From Enterobacter asburiae (GTDB lineage Bacteria > Pseudomonadota > Gammaproteobacteria > Enterobacterales > Enterobacteriaceae): 64,000 bases of DNA. The stretch spans positions 3,906,001 through 3,970,000 of the forward strand of contig NZ_CP102247.1 of assembly GCF_024599655.1 (NCBI RefSeq). The letters are read 5' to 3'. This document shows, piece by piece, positions 25,801 through 33,094 of the stretch. Below the pieces are notes generated by a model, which was given only the letters and a program-made list of their open reading frames with translations, did no database searches and was not told the DNA's origin. Each line of letters opens with the position of its first letter. Position 1 is the stretch's first letter. Both the position numbers and the translations under genes were made by a program.

Positions 25801-26110
25801 TGGCGTGATTATTCTCTCCACCGTCGCGGTTGGCTTTGGAGTTAACGTTCAGAAAGCCAACCACGTTATTCATTTCACCCGCTGCTGGAATCCGGCAAAA
25901 GAAGATCAGGCAACTGACCGTGCTTACCGAATCGGCCAGACAAAGGATGTTTATGTGTATTATCCAACGGTAATGGACTCAGAAATCACCACGTTTGAAG
26001 AAACGTTAGACGAACTCCTTCAGCGTCGCCGGGCATTGGCCAGAGATATGCTGTGCTCTACACCGGATCTAAGCAGCGCTGATTTTGAGAACATTTTAAA
26101 AGGGACTTAA
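22868..26110 (+). CDS. zorD: Zorya system SNF2-type helicase/nuclease effector ZorD
   Basis: 1080 residues. The large N-terminal part (about 1-570) is specific to ZorD. The C-terminal half is a Swi2/Snf2 ATPase: Walker A LADDMGLGKTLQ (about 606-617), DEAQ (about 727-730), CTGTPVENTLVDLWSLF, and motifs V-VI VGFGVNVQKANHVIHF with DRAYRIGQTKDV (about 987-1025). ZorD is the effector that degrades invading DNA when the ZorAB motor is triggered. All ATPase motifs are intact. It is the last gene of the operon; no clear terminator follows, and the next 200 bp are AT-rich and empty. Confidence 0.95.
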   Translation: MLKRLLSKLTGNRQQIERHLKNQYQAEENGLSFPQSLVDDPELWALASWLEQLAEEDYLISLTDRWLLSWESLYRLLEDEEHASSLPLIGVPEVLPLRASLSSRGALSDNDFCVWIAEWATFPMRQSIRLSRTGAIFTHENQLHLLSRENWALLQATEQLRMQQTQAPGETTNQLGWAAIRKCAKQAAAKFDDYLEKTHVIKPTSLSLRLRKATVADTAVIEIEPHFEDQPANWLGSFDKNLQVHDSYRIPGENGELSHVIIPPEVKEVLNSIHSIPGRRVAGSEALSFVRNPYTFLGEDAASVIAPEEHEQALFDAHIFFHHFRLQPQINDENKIESITLVLEPVSPLPQPEVSFLFSAPWELEKFVQAVGISVAAQMPAGSWQGYELELSQFTEQQWHDCQSLLSRWQQEVEGKEFNDVLDLGKYGDRVIGIGEFEKISSPWLTKAQSENWLPDGIDFSEFSVETLDGWQLDNLQHFNELQERITQAEETGETHIISPWNETELPLDAAKTFSKNWEKQQNAAQESEGNVVEKAARAVLKIEQNIEEAVYIKKRRDSLLNARHAEPEIPLSLKEHIQLKDHQREGVAWLQQLFLCSPQETAGCLLADDMGLGKTLQILSFLVWFIEKFPDEPPSLIVAPVSLLNNWERELDNFFYTAGIPVMKLYGDTIKALKYPKEAIPDHLQSQGIKNLLKPGWQGEAKIILTTYETLRDQEFSLARQPWSIMVCDEAQKIKNPAALITHAANAIQARFKVACTGTPVENTLVDLWSLFDFAQPGLLGALNEFGKHYVRPIENEAGRDTGRLESLRALIEPQTLRRTKEEVARDLPQKIEVTSCKQLPLSGPQKQLYLSSIANWQQQQALSEGMQQAGAGMLGLLHRLKLICAHPAVVNPEPRYREGSPKLNWMLKTLDEIKHTRKDKVIIFTELRDLQREIQHAVQQRFGFRPVIINGDTSTKSQSQNSRQRLIDDFQSQPGFGVIILSTVAVGFGVNVQKANHVIHFTRCWNPAKEDQATDRAYRIGQTKDVYVYYPTVMDSEITTFEETLDELLQRRRALARDMLCSTPDLSSADFENILKGT

Positions 26111-26313
26111 CTGCTCAATTTTTTTGCACTAAAAAGATTCTTAGGTTTATTTCAAAGCCAAAACCTGTTGCTGAACACCTCCGCAAGATGTGTTGTAAAT
26201 GCAGAGATAAAAAACGCCACAGCAGGTTGAATTAATCATTAACATTACGAAGATTGATTAATTGGTAACCACAATAGACCATCAGGATCAGTGTTAAACA
26301 CTATAGCATGTGA
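26111..26313. other. AT-rich non-coding interval after zorD
   Basis: No convincing gene, RNA or strong terminator. It separates the Zorya operon from the integrase relic and tRNA-Thr and probably represents decayed mobile-element DNA. Confidence 0.4.
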
Positions 26314-26475
26314 CATATTATACGAGCCAATATGGTAATGGTTTACCGTGGCGGTCAACGATACGCTCATTTATCAATTGACCATCTGACAGAACACACG
26401 AGCAAATTGACACGATTATTGGTCGCAATTTCTCAAATACGGCACAAGAAGAGAAAGTCGTATACTTTAATGTGA
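26314..26475 (+). pseudogene. C-terminal relic of a phage-type tyrosine integrase
   Basis: An open segment of about 53 codons ends 19 bp before the tRNA-Thr 3' end. It reads MVYRGGQRYAHLSIDHLTEH and then TSKLTRLL. RYAHLS.DHL is the active-site tyrosine block found at the C-terminus of lambdoid/P4-type integrases (usually EMV.RYAHL). The N-terminal catalytic part is missing: the frame is closed by TGA at 26311. An integrase end abutting a tRNA gene is the standard layout of a tRNA-integrated element, so thrW was used as attachment site and the recombinase has since decayed. Assignment is by motif only. Confidence 0.7.
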
Positions 26476-26494
26476 AGTAATTATCTGAAAAAGA

Positions 26495-26570
26495 TGGTGC
26501 CGATAATAGGAGTCGAACCTACGACCTTCGCATTACGAATGCGCTGCTCTACCAACTGAGCTATATCGGC
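26495..26570 (-). tRNA. thrW: tRNA-Thr (anticodon CGU)
   Basis: 76 nt including an encoded CCA. It starts GCCGATATAGCTCAGTTGG, has the anticodon loop ATTCGTAAT (CGU) and a T-arm GGTTCGACTCC. The sequence looks the same as E. coli thrW, which also lies beside proA and hosts the CP4-6 prophage. Here the element side (left) carries the integrase relic and the defence genes. Confidence 0.97.
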
Positions 26571-26621
26571 CCTGAGAGGCCGGTTACGAGTGTAACCACG
26601 GGGCAAAAGGTTAGATCTATC

Positions 26622-26674
26622 CGGGTGATGCGTCAATGCCCTTTTGAATCAAACGGCTACTTTTGCATCACCCG
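26622..26674. promoter_or_regulatory. Long-loop inverted repeat between proA and thrW
   Basis: CGGGTGATGC (26622-26631) and GCATCACCCG (26665-26674) are perfect 10-bp arms around a 33-nt loop, directly after the proA stop and before thrW. It could stabilise the proBA 3' end or mark processing of a proA-thrW read-through transcript. A second small hairpin, GGTTAC/GTAACC (26582-26597), lies just upstream of the tRNA. Confidence 0.5.
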
Positions 26675-26681
26675 TGATTAT

Positions 26682-27935
26682 TTACGCACGAATCGTATCG
26701 TCACCGAAGCCGATCCACTTGTACGTGGTCAGCGCTTCCAGCCCCATCGGACCGCGCGCGTGCAGTTTCTGCGTGCTGACCGCCACCTCAGCGCCGAGGC
26801 CGAACTGGCCGCCGTCGGTGAAGCGCGTGGAGGCATTCACATAGACCGCAGAGGAATCCACCTCGTTCACAAAGCGATCGGCATTGCGCAGGGTGCGCGT
26901 CAGGATCGCGTCAGAATGCTGCGTGCCGTGTTCACGAATGTGCGCAATCGCGTCGTCGAGATCGGTAACGATTTTCACGTTCAGATCCAGTGACAGGAAC
27001 TCATCGTCGTACTGCTCCGCTTTTACTGGAACAACGTTAGCCGGGCCATCCTTCAGCAGTGCGAGCGCACTGGCGTCAGCATGCAGCGTCACGCCGCTCT
27101 CTGACATCTGTTTGCTCAGGGCTGGCAGGAAGGTGTTCGCAATATCCTGATGCACCAGCAGCGTTTCTACGGTGTTACAGGTGCTTGGACGCTGGGTTTT
27201 CGCGTTAACGATAATCTTCAGCGCCGGTTCAATCTCAGCGCTGTCGTCGACCACGATATGGCACACGCCGATACCGCCGGTGATCACCGGAATCGTCGAC
27301 TGCTCGCGGCACAGCTTGTGCAGGCCCGCGCCGCCGCGTGGGATCAGCATGTCGATGTATTTGTCCATGCGCAGCATTTCGTTGACCAGCGCGCGGTCTG
27401 GGCTCTCGATAGCCTGTACGGCACCCGCCGGTAAGCCACACTCTTCCAGCGCCTGCTGAATGACTTTCACCGTCGCGGCGTTGGTGCGCCATGTCTCTTT
27501 CCCGCCGCGCAGAATAGCGGCGTTACCGGTTTTCAGGCACAGGGAGGCGACATCCACCGTCACGTTTGGACGAGCTTCATAAATGACGCCGATAACGCCG
27601 AGCGGCACGCGGCGGCGCTCCAGGCGTAAACCGCTGTCGAGCAGCCCGCCGTCGATGACCTGCCCTACCGGGTCAGCCAGATTGCAGACCTGACGCACAT
27701 CGTCGGCGATGCCTTTCAGGCGTGCCGGATTCAGCGCCAGACGGTCGAGCATCGCTTCGCTCAAACCGTTTCGACGCGCTTCCAGTAAATCCTGCTCGTT
27801 GGCGAGCAAAATCTCCTGGGACTGTGATTCCAGATAATCAGCGATTTTTTCCAGCACGCGGTTTTTCTCGCGGCTGGAAAGGAGCGCCAGTTTGTAAGAG
27901 GCGGCCTTCGCGGCTGCGCCCATTTGTTCCAGCAT
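26682..27935 (-). CDS. proA: Glutamate-5-semialdehyde dehydrogenase (gamma-glutamyl phosphate reductase) ProA
   Basis: 417 residues, the usual length. It reduces gamma-glutamyl phosphate with NADPH to glutamate-5-semialdehyde, the second step of proline synthesis, in the cytoplasm. Aldehyde-dehydrogenase-fold features include YEARPNVTVDVASLCLKTGN, the RGGKE loop and the catalytic-Cys block TQRPSTCNTVETLLVH. It lies 11 bp after proB in the same leftward operon, consistent with channelling of the unstable intermediate. Confidence 0.97.
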   Translation of the reverse strand: MLEQMGAAAKAASYKLALLSSREKNRVLEKIADYLESQSQEILLANEQDLLEARRNGLSEAMLDRLALNPARLKGIADDVRQVCNLADPVGQVIDGGLLDSGLRLERRRVPLGVIGVIYEARPNVTVDVASLCLKTGNAAILRGGKETWRTNAATVKVIQQALEECGLPAGAVQAIESPDRALVNEMLRMDKYIDMLIPRGGAGLHKLCREQSTIPVITGGIGVCHIVVDDSAEIEPALKIIVNAKTQRPSTCNTVETLLVHQDIANTFLPALSKQMSESGVTLHADASALALLKDGPANVVPVKAEQYDDEFLSLDLNVKIVTDLDDAIAHIREHGTQHSDAILTRTLRNADRFVNEVDSSAVYVNASTRFTDGGQFGLGAEVAVSTQKLHARGPMGLEALTTYKWIGFGDDTIRA

Positions 27936-27946
27936 GTTCTGGCTCC

Positions 27947-29050
27947 TTAACGAATAATCATGTCATCGCGATGCACGGCAACCGGACCATATTCATAGCC
28001 CAGAATGGCGTCGATCTGCTGCGAGTGGTGACCCGCGATGCGACGCAGGGCATCGCTGTTATAACGGCTTACGCCGTGGGCGATGTCGCGGCCTTCGAGG
28101 TTACGGATACGGATCACTTCACCACGGGAGAAGTTGCCTGTCACGCTTTTAATTCCTTTAGGAAGTAATGAACTTCCTCGTTCCAGAATCGCGGCGGTTG
28201 CCCCTTCATCGACGACGAGTTCGCCAGCAGGAGGCGCGCCAAATATCCAGCGCTTGCGGTTTTCCAGCGGAGATTCCTGGGCGTGGAAGCGGGTACCGAC
28301 GGAGATGCCTTCCATCACGTCACCAATCACGCCTGGGCGGCTGCCCGCCGCAATGATGGTGTCGATACCGGCGCGGCATGCGACGTCAGCGGCCTGCAGC
28401 TTGGTCCCCATACCGCCCGTTCCGAGACCTGAAACGCTGTCACCGGCGATGGCGCGCAGCGCATCGTCGATACCGTGAACGTCGGTAATCAGCTCGGCTT
28501 CCGGATTGGAGCGCGGATCGGCGGTGAACAGCCCCTGCTGATCGGTCAGAAGGAGTAATTTATCGGCACCGGCCAGAATCGCGGCCAGCGCCGAGAGGTT
28601 ATCGTTATCACCCACTTTGATTTCAGCGGTAGCAACGGCATCGTTCTCATTAATAACCGGAACAATATTGTTGTCCAGCAGCGCGCGCAGGGTATCTCGG
28701 GCGTTCAGGAAGCGCTCTCTGTCTTCCATATCCGCACGCGTCAGCAGCATCTGCCCGACGTGGATGCCATAGATGGAGAACAGTTGTTCCCAGAGTTGAA
28801 TGAGTCGGCTTTGCCCCACGGCGGCCAGCAGCTGTTTGGAAGCGATCGTCGCGGGGAGTTCGGGGTAACCCAGGTGTTCACGCCCGGCGGCAATCGCCCC
28901 GGATGTCACAATCACAATGCGATGCCCTGCGGCATGTAGCTGAGCGCACTGACGTACAAGCTCAACAATGTGGGCGCGATTTAGGCGGCGCGATCCGCCT
29001 GTTAAAACACTGGTACCGAGTTTTACCACCAGCGTCTGGCTGTCACTCAT
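27947..29050 (-). CDS. proB: Glutamate 5-kinase ProB
   Basis: 367 residues. It phosphorylates the gamma-carboxyl of glutamate and is the proline-inhibited control step. The amino-acid kinase domain (about 1-260) shows LVVKLGTSVLTGG, VTSGAIAAGREHLG and GTGGMGTKLQAADVACRAG. A C-terminal PUA domain (about 275-367) follows, as in E. coli. It is the first gene of proBA, divergent from phoE across 304 bp. Confidence 0.97.
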   Translation of the reverse strand: MSDSQTLVVKLGTSVLTGGSRRLNRAHIVELVRQCAQLHAAGHRIVIVTSGAIAAGREHLGYPELPATIASKQLLAAVGQSRLIQLWEQLFSIYGIHVGQMLLTRADMEDRERFLNARDTLRALLDNNIVPVINENDAVATAEIKVGDNDNLSALAAILAGADKLLLLTDQQGLFTADPRSNPEAELITDVHGIDDALRAIAGDSVSGLGTGGMGTKLQAADVACRAGIDTIIAAGSRPGVIGDVMEGISVGTRFHAQESPLENRKRWIFGAPPAGELVVDEGATAAILERGSSLLPKGIKSVTGNFSRGEVIRIRNLEGRDIAHGVSRYNSDALRRIAGHHSQQIDAILGYEYGPVAVHRDDMIIR

Positions 29051-29239
29051 GATTCTCTGCCGTTCAACGATAAGGGAAAGTAATGTCGAACGAACGTTTT
29101 AACAGGAGTCAGCCCCGTTGCCAACTGCCTTAGCACATCGCGAAACACTTTGTTGCGCGGGATCAGGAAGCCTAGCGGGAAAGTTTGACACTTTTATTAC
29201 CGAAATAATAAATCACAGTTTTTTAAAATTATTCTTAGT

Positions 29240-29257
29240 TTGTCATAAAAGTTTCAC
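29240..29257 (+). promoter_or_regulatory. Pho box upstream of phoE
   Basis: TTGTCATAAAAGTTTCAC closely fits the PhoB site CTGTCATAWAWCTGTCAY, about 97 bp before the phoE start. The rest of the 29051-29354 interval holds the phoE leader and, on the other strand, the proB promoter; no other gene is seen. PhoB activation under phosphate starvation is inferred. Confidence 0.75.
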
Positions 29258-29354
29258 TCCAGAACGATAAAACCCTTCCTGTTTTTTCACGGGACTTAAG
29301 CATGAGCTTATCGTCCAGCGAATTTTTTAGCGCGTTTATAAGACAGGATCGAAA

Positions 29355-30407
29355 ATGAAAAAGAGCACTCTGGCATTAATGGTTATGGGCGTAGTGGCTT
29401 CTGCATCCGTTCACGCAGCTGAAGTTTATAATAAAGATGGTAATAAACTGGACGTGTACGGCAAAGTGAAAGCCATGCACTACATCAGTGATGATGCTAC
29501 CAAAGATGGCGATCAGACTTACGTTCGTTTCGGTTTTAAAGGCGAAACTCAGATTAACGATCAGCTGACGGGCTATGGCCGTTGGGAATCTGAATTTGCA
29601 GGTAACAAAGCTGAGAGCGACTCCTCTCAGAAGACGCGTCTGGCGTTCGCTGGTCTGAAGCTGAAAAACTTTGGTTCACTGGATTACGGTCGTAACCTGG
29701 GTGCCCTGTATGACGTCGAAGCATGGACCGATATGTTCCCTGAATTCGGCGGCGACTCTTCCGCGCAGACCGATAACTTCATGACCAAGCGTGCTACTGG
29801 CCTTGCGACCTACCGCAACACCGACTTCTTCGGCGCGGTTGACGGTCTGGACATGACGCTGCAGTACCAAGGGAAAAACGAAAACCGTGACGCCAAGAAA
29901 CAGAACGGTGACGGTTTTGGTACCTCTCTGACCTATGACTTCGGCGGCAGTGATTTCGCCGTCAGCGGCGCTTACACCAACTCTGACCGCACCAATGCTC
30001 AGAACCTGCTGGCGCGTGGCCAGGGTCAGAAAGCAGAAGCCTGGGCAACCGGTCTGAAATATGATGCAAACGATATTTATCTGGCCGCAATGTATTCTGA
30101 AACCCGCAATATGACGCCAATTTCCGGCGGGTTTGCAAATAAAGCGCAGAACTTTGAAGTTGTCGCACAATATCAGTTCGACTTTGGTCTGCGCCCGTCC
30201 CTGGGTTATGTCCAGTCTAAAGGCAAAGATATCGAAGGTATTGGTGACGAAGATCTGGTGAAATATATTGACGTTGGCGCGACCTATTACTTCAACAAAA
30301 ATATGTCCACCTTTGTTGATTATAAAATCAACCAGATTGACGACAAAAATAAACTGGGCGTAAGCAGCGATGACATCGTTGCCGTGGGTATGACCTACCA
30401 GTTCTGA
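29355..30407 (+). CDS. phoE: Outer-membrane phosphoporin PhoE
   Basis: A 350-residue trimeric 16-strand porin favouring anions and polyphosphate. The signal peptide is MKKSTLALMVMGVVASASVHA, and the mature chain starts AEVYNKDGNKLDVYGK. Porin features are the loop-3 region (PEFGGDSSAQTDNFMTKRAT) and the C-terminal VGMTYQF ending in Phe, needed for BAM assembly. The position opposite proB and the Pho box distinguish it from OmpC and OmpF. Confidence 0.95.
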   Translation: MKKSTLALMVMGVVASASVHAAEVYNKDGNKLDVYGKVKAMHYISDDATKDGDQTYVRFGFKGETQINDQLTGYGRWESEFAGNKAESDSSQKTRLAFAGLKLKNFGSLDYGRNLGALYDVEAWTDMFPEFGGDSSAQTDNFMTKRATGLATYRNTDFFGAVDGLDMTLQYQGKNENRDAKKQNGDGFGTSLTYDFGGSDFAVSGAYTNSDRTNAQNLLARGQGQKAEAWATGLKYDANDIYLAAMYSETRNMTPISGGFANKAQNFEVVAQYQFDFGLRPSLGYVQSKGKDIEGIGDEDLVKYIDVGATYYFNKNMSTFVDYKINQIDDKNKLGVSSDDIVAVGMTYQF

Positions 30408-30419
30408 TGATGCGGAATA

Positions 30420-30449
30420 AAAAAACCGGCTTGATGCCGGTTTTTTTTG
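30420..30449 (+). terminator. Rho-independent terminator after phoE
   Basis: AAAAAACCGGC, loop TTGAT, GCCGG followed by eight T: a typical strong terminator 12 bp after the phoE stop. Confidence 0.92.
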
Positions 30450-30473
30450 TCGGGGATTAATGCGGTCTGGTGC

Positions 30474-30557
30474 CCTCACCCCGGCCCTCTCCCGCAGGGA
30501 GAGGGAGAAAACCATCAGTTTTTGTAGGCCGGGTAAGGCGAAGCCGCCACCCGGCGC
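30474..30557. repeat. CCTCTCCC hairpin plus REP element
   Basis: A CCCTCTCCCGCAGGGAGAGG hairpin followed by the REP unit GTAGGCCGGGTAAGGCGAAG with partner CCGCCACCCGGC. It lies between the convergent genes phoE and crl and has the same composite structure as the repeat at 743-808. Confidence 0.8.
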
Positions 30558-30567
30558 TGTGACACAA

Positions 30568-30969
30568 TCAGGCAGTCAGCTTCACCGCTTCGCTGGAAAA
30601 GTCATCCGCGGGTTCGAACTTGAGATCCAGAGTAGCCAGCAGCGCGCGAGCCTTATCGTGGAACTCTTTTAGCGTATATTCCAGGCGGTCAATCACTTCC
30701 TGATCTTTAATAGAGGTGGCCTGCCAGTTGCCGTCTTTATTAAACAGGCCAAACTGGTAGCTATACGTAAAACGTTTTTCCTCTGCTTCCATTTCCATCC
30801 ACCAGCCCCAGAATTCACGTTTTTCGGGTGCAGGCTTCACGTTGACGCATACAGCCAGGCAGTCGAAAAAAAAGCGATTCTCTTCACACTGCTCTTCTCG
30901 AATATACGGGCCGAGAGCCATAAACTTCTTAATCAGTCTACTTTTCGGGTGTCCACTCGGTAACGTCAT
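30568..30969 (-). CDS. crl: Sigma factor-binding protein Crl
   Basis: 133 residues, the same length as E. coli Crl. It binds sigma-S (RpoS) and helps it join core RNA polymerase, raising expression of curli and other stationary-phase genes. Conserved blocks are FFFDCLAVCVNVKPAPEKRE and FWGWWMEMEAEEKRFTYSYQ. I chose the ATG at 30969 (MTLPSGHPKSRLIKKF), which has AAGGAGATCGCA directly before it; the upstream ATG at 30993 would include that ribosome site. Confidence 0.95.
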   Translation of the reverse strand: MTLPSGHPKSRLIKKFMALGPYIREEQCEENRFFFDCLAVCVNVKPAPEKREFWGWWMEMEAEEKRFTYSYQFGLFNKDGNWQATSIKDQEVIDRLEYTLKEFHDKARALLATLDLKFEPADDFSSEAVKLTA

Positions 30970-31026
30970 TGCGATCTCCTTTTGTGAAGCCACTGTTTTA
31001 CCAAACCAGCGAAATTTAGCAATCTA

Positions 31027-32271
31027 TTAACACAATCTCTGAGCGATCCAGCGCGTAATCTCTTTCAGCGCTTTGTCGAAATTCTGATAGACCGGGCTGA
31101 ACGGCACTTCAAGCAATTTGCCATCCGCAGATGACGACGTGATTAAGCGCGACTCTTCTTCCGGACTGAACGGATCGTTTTTCCAGAATCCTGACAGCAT
31201 CGGCGTTGGGCAGCGACGTCCCAGCAACCCTTGCGTTTTTAACGAGTAGCGATTGAGTTCAATACGCAGCGCTTCGTCTGATGCATCATGCATGCCAAGA
31301 CGGCTGGCCAGCACATCAAGGTACATTTCAGGTACGCTCCCCTGACGTGCAGGATCGCTGAGCAGGGCGTGAACGACCGGACCAAGGCAGGCGACGGCTT
31401 TCAGACGAGACGATTCAAGGTAGGCCAGACGCACCGCGACGTTCGCGCCAAAACGGAAGCCGAATGCCGCCACGCGGGTGTGGTCAACCCACGGAATGTT
31501 CTCCAGCGCTTTTAGTGCATGCTGGTGCAGCAGGCTCGAATCCTGCGTCAGTTTCCATTTGGATGAGAAACCGATTGAGGGCATATCAAGCGTCAGCATC
31601 GCGATCCCTTTTGGTGCGAAATAGCGCTCAAAGAGGCTGTAATAATCGATTTGCAGGGAATCCAGCCCACCGCACATCAGTACGGTCGGGAACGGGCCGT
31701 CGCCTTCCGGCATATGCAGGAACCCGGTGACGGGTGCGCCACCTGGAATGCTGAACTCAAGCTCGCGCATTTGGCCCGGCAAACGCTGCGCCGCCTCTTC
31801 ATAAGCACGGTTCGCCAGCGCCTGGGCCTGCTCCGCCAGCTCATCACCTTTCAGATGTGGATACGCGGCAATGGCGTAGAGATTGGCCGCATGCAGCCAG
31901 TGCTTGCCGCTGCGCGTGGCGTCCTCTTCCTGACTGGCTTTTTGCTGCCAGAGCATCGCCTGTTTCGACCACTCATAGATCCAGTTGCCGCCACGGTAGC
32001 CCACCACCGTATCGTAAAGCTCGCTGTCGGTCCGTTCAGATTCGCTCATCACGATACGTGCCTGCACATCAAGAATTTCACGGGGGTCAATACCGCGCCA
32101 GATCCACATCAGGCGGTTAATCATGCGATACCAGTGAGGCACGTTTTTGCCGTCTAACGCAGACTGGACGGCAGGCTGGGTCCCCGGATTAAAGCGACGC
32201 ACCAGCGTCGACGTTTCAGGGTGTTTGAAACGGGGTTTGAAGAGAGTCTCGGTGAGATTCGCCTGCGTCAT
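31027..32271 (-). CDS. frsA: Fermentation-respiration switch protein FrsA
   Basis: A 414-residue alpha/beta-hydrolase-fold protein (former YafA). In E. coli it binds unphosphorylated EIIA-Glc and shifts metabolism toward fermentation; carboxylesterase activity is reported for homologues. Visible features are TVLMCGGLDSLQIDYY, LTLDMPSIGFSSKW and AFGFRFGANVAVRLAYLES. The nucleophile-elbow position reads GFRFG, without the usual Ser. The gene is monocistronic between crl and gpt on the same strand. Confidence 0.95.
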   Translation of the reverse strand: MTQANLTETLFKPRFKHPETSTLVRRFNPGTQPAVQSALDGKNVPHWYRMINRLMWIWRGIDPREILDVQARIVMSESERTDSELYDTVVGYRGGNWIYEWSKQAMLWQQKASQEEDATRSGKHWLHAANLYAIAAYPHLKGDELAEQAQALANRAYEEAAQRLPGQMRELEFSIPGGAPVTGFLHMPEGDGPFPTVLMCGGLDSLQIDYYSLFERYFAPKGIAMLTLDMPSIGFSSKWKLTQDSSLLHQHALKALENIPWVDHTRVAAFGFRFGANVAVRLAYLESSRLKAVACLGPVVHALLSDPARQGSVPEMYLDVLASRLGMHDASDEALRIELNRYSLKTQGLLGRRCPTPMLSGFWKNDPFSPEEESRLITSSSADGKLLEVPFSPVYQNFDKALKEITRWIAQRLC

Positions 32272-32324
32272 TGCGTTGCCTCCATGAATACGTCATATGA
32301 AGACTATTGTAACGCGTGGCAGGC

Positions 32325-32356
32325 CAAAAAGAACAACGCCCGACATAGCCGGGCGT
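32325..32356 (-). terminator. Rho-independent terminator after gpt
   Basis: On the minus strand ACGCCCGGC, a short loop and GCCGGGCGT (partly overlapping the loop) are followed by TGTTCTTTTT, about 20 bp after the gpt stop. Confidence 0.75.
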
Positions 32357-32375
32357 GTAAAGTTACGTACTGGTA

Positions 32376-32834
32376 TTAACGGCCTGAAATAGGCGGTACG
32401 AAGACCACGCCCATATCCCATGGCTGTTCAATCCAGGTATCCTGCGGGATATCAATCACGTAATCGTCAACCAGCGGGCGGCCAGCAGGTTTCGCGAAGA
32501 TAGTGACGAAATGTGCTTTCGGATACATTTCGCGGATAGCGACCGCAGTACCGCCGGTATCTACCAGGTCATCAATAACGATGAAGCCTTCACCGTCGCC
32601 TTCCGCACGTTTCAGCACGGTCAGCTCACGCTGGTTGTCATGGTCATAGCTGGAGATGCAAACGGTATCGACATGACGAATACCCAGCTCACGTGCCAGC
32701 AGCGCCCCCGGTACCAGACCGCCACGGCTGACGGCAATAATGCCTTTCCACTGTTCGGAAGGCATCAGACGCGCAGCCAGTTTGCGTGCGTGAATCTGCA
32801 ACATGTCCCAGGTGACGACGTATTTTTCGCTCAT
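32376..32834 (-). CDS. gpt: Xanthine-guanine phosphoribosyltransferase Gpt
   Basis: 152 residues. It converts xanthine, guanine (and less well hypoxanthine) with PRPP to the nucleotide in purine salvage, at the cytoplasmic face of the membrane. The PRPP-binding loop is EGFIVIDDLVDTGGTAVAIR, and the N-terminal SRGGLVPGALLARELGIRH is typical. Divergent from pepD. Confidence 0.97.
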   Translation of the reverse strand: MSEKYVVTWDMLQIHARKLAARLMPSEQWKGIIAVSRGGLVPGALLARELGIRHVDTVCISSYDHDNQRELTVLKRAEGDGEGFIVIDDLVDTGGTAVAIREMYPKAHFVTIFAKPAGRPLVDDYVIDIPQDTWIEQPWDMGVVFVPPISGR

Positions 32835-33094
32835 GTGAAGTGTCCCAGCCTGTTTTTATACGGCTTAAAAAGTGTTCGAGGGGGAAATAGGTTGCGCGAG
32901 ATTATAGAGATCTGACGCACTAAAAACCAGTGTTTAGCGCCCTCTGCCTGAGTTTTTACATGCTTTATGCTACCAGCCAGCAGAGAAAGTGGTATTCTCA
33001 GTTTCATCTCGCAAGCCTGACTTGTGGTAACTATTAACCTGCTAACCCTGTGACCTGCAACCCTGTTTGCAGCGCCTCGACAAGGAGACTTATC

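Noticed and set aside
1..26494. Second attachment site (direct repeat of the thrW 3' end)
   Set aside because: I looked by eye for the plus-strand form GCCGATAATAGGAGTCGAAC on the left side and found no copy; it may lie outside the window or be degenerate.
29676..30515. 279-codon open frame on the minus strand
   Set aside because: Antisense to phoE and runs through its terminator; no ribosome site or motif.
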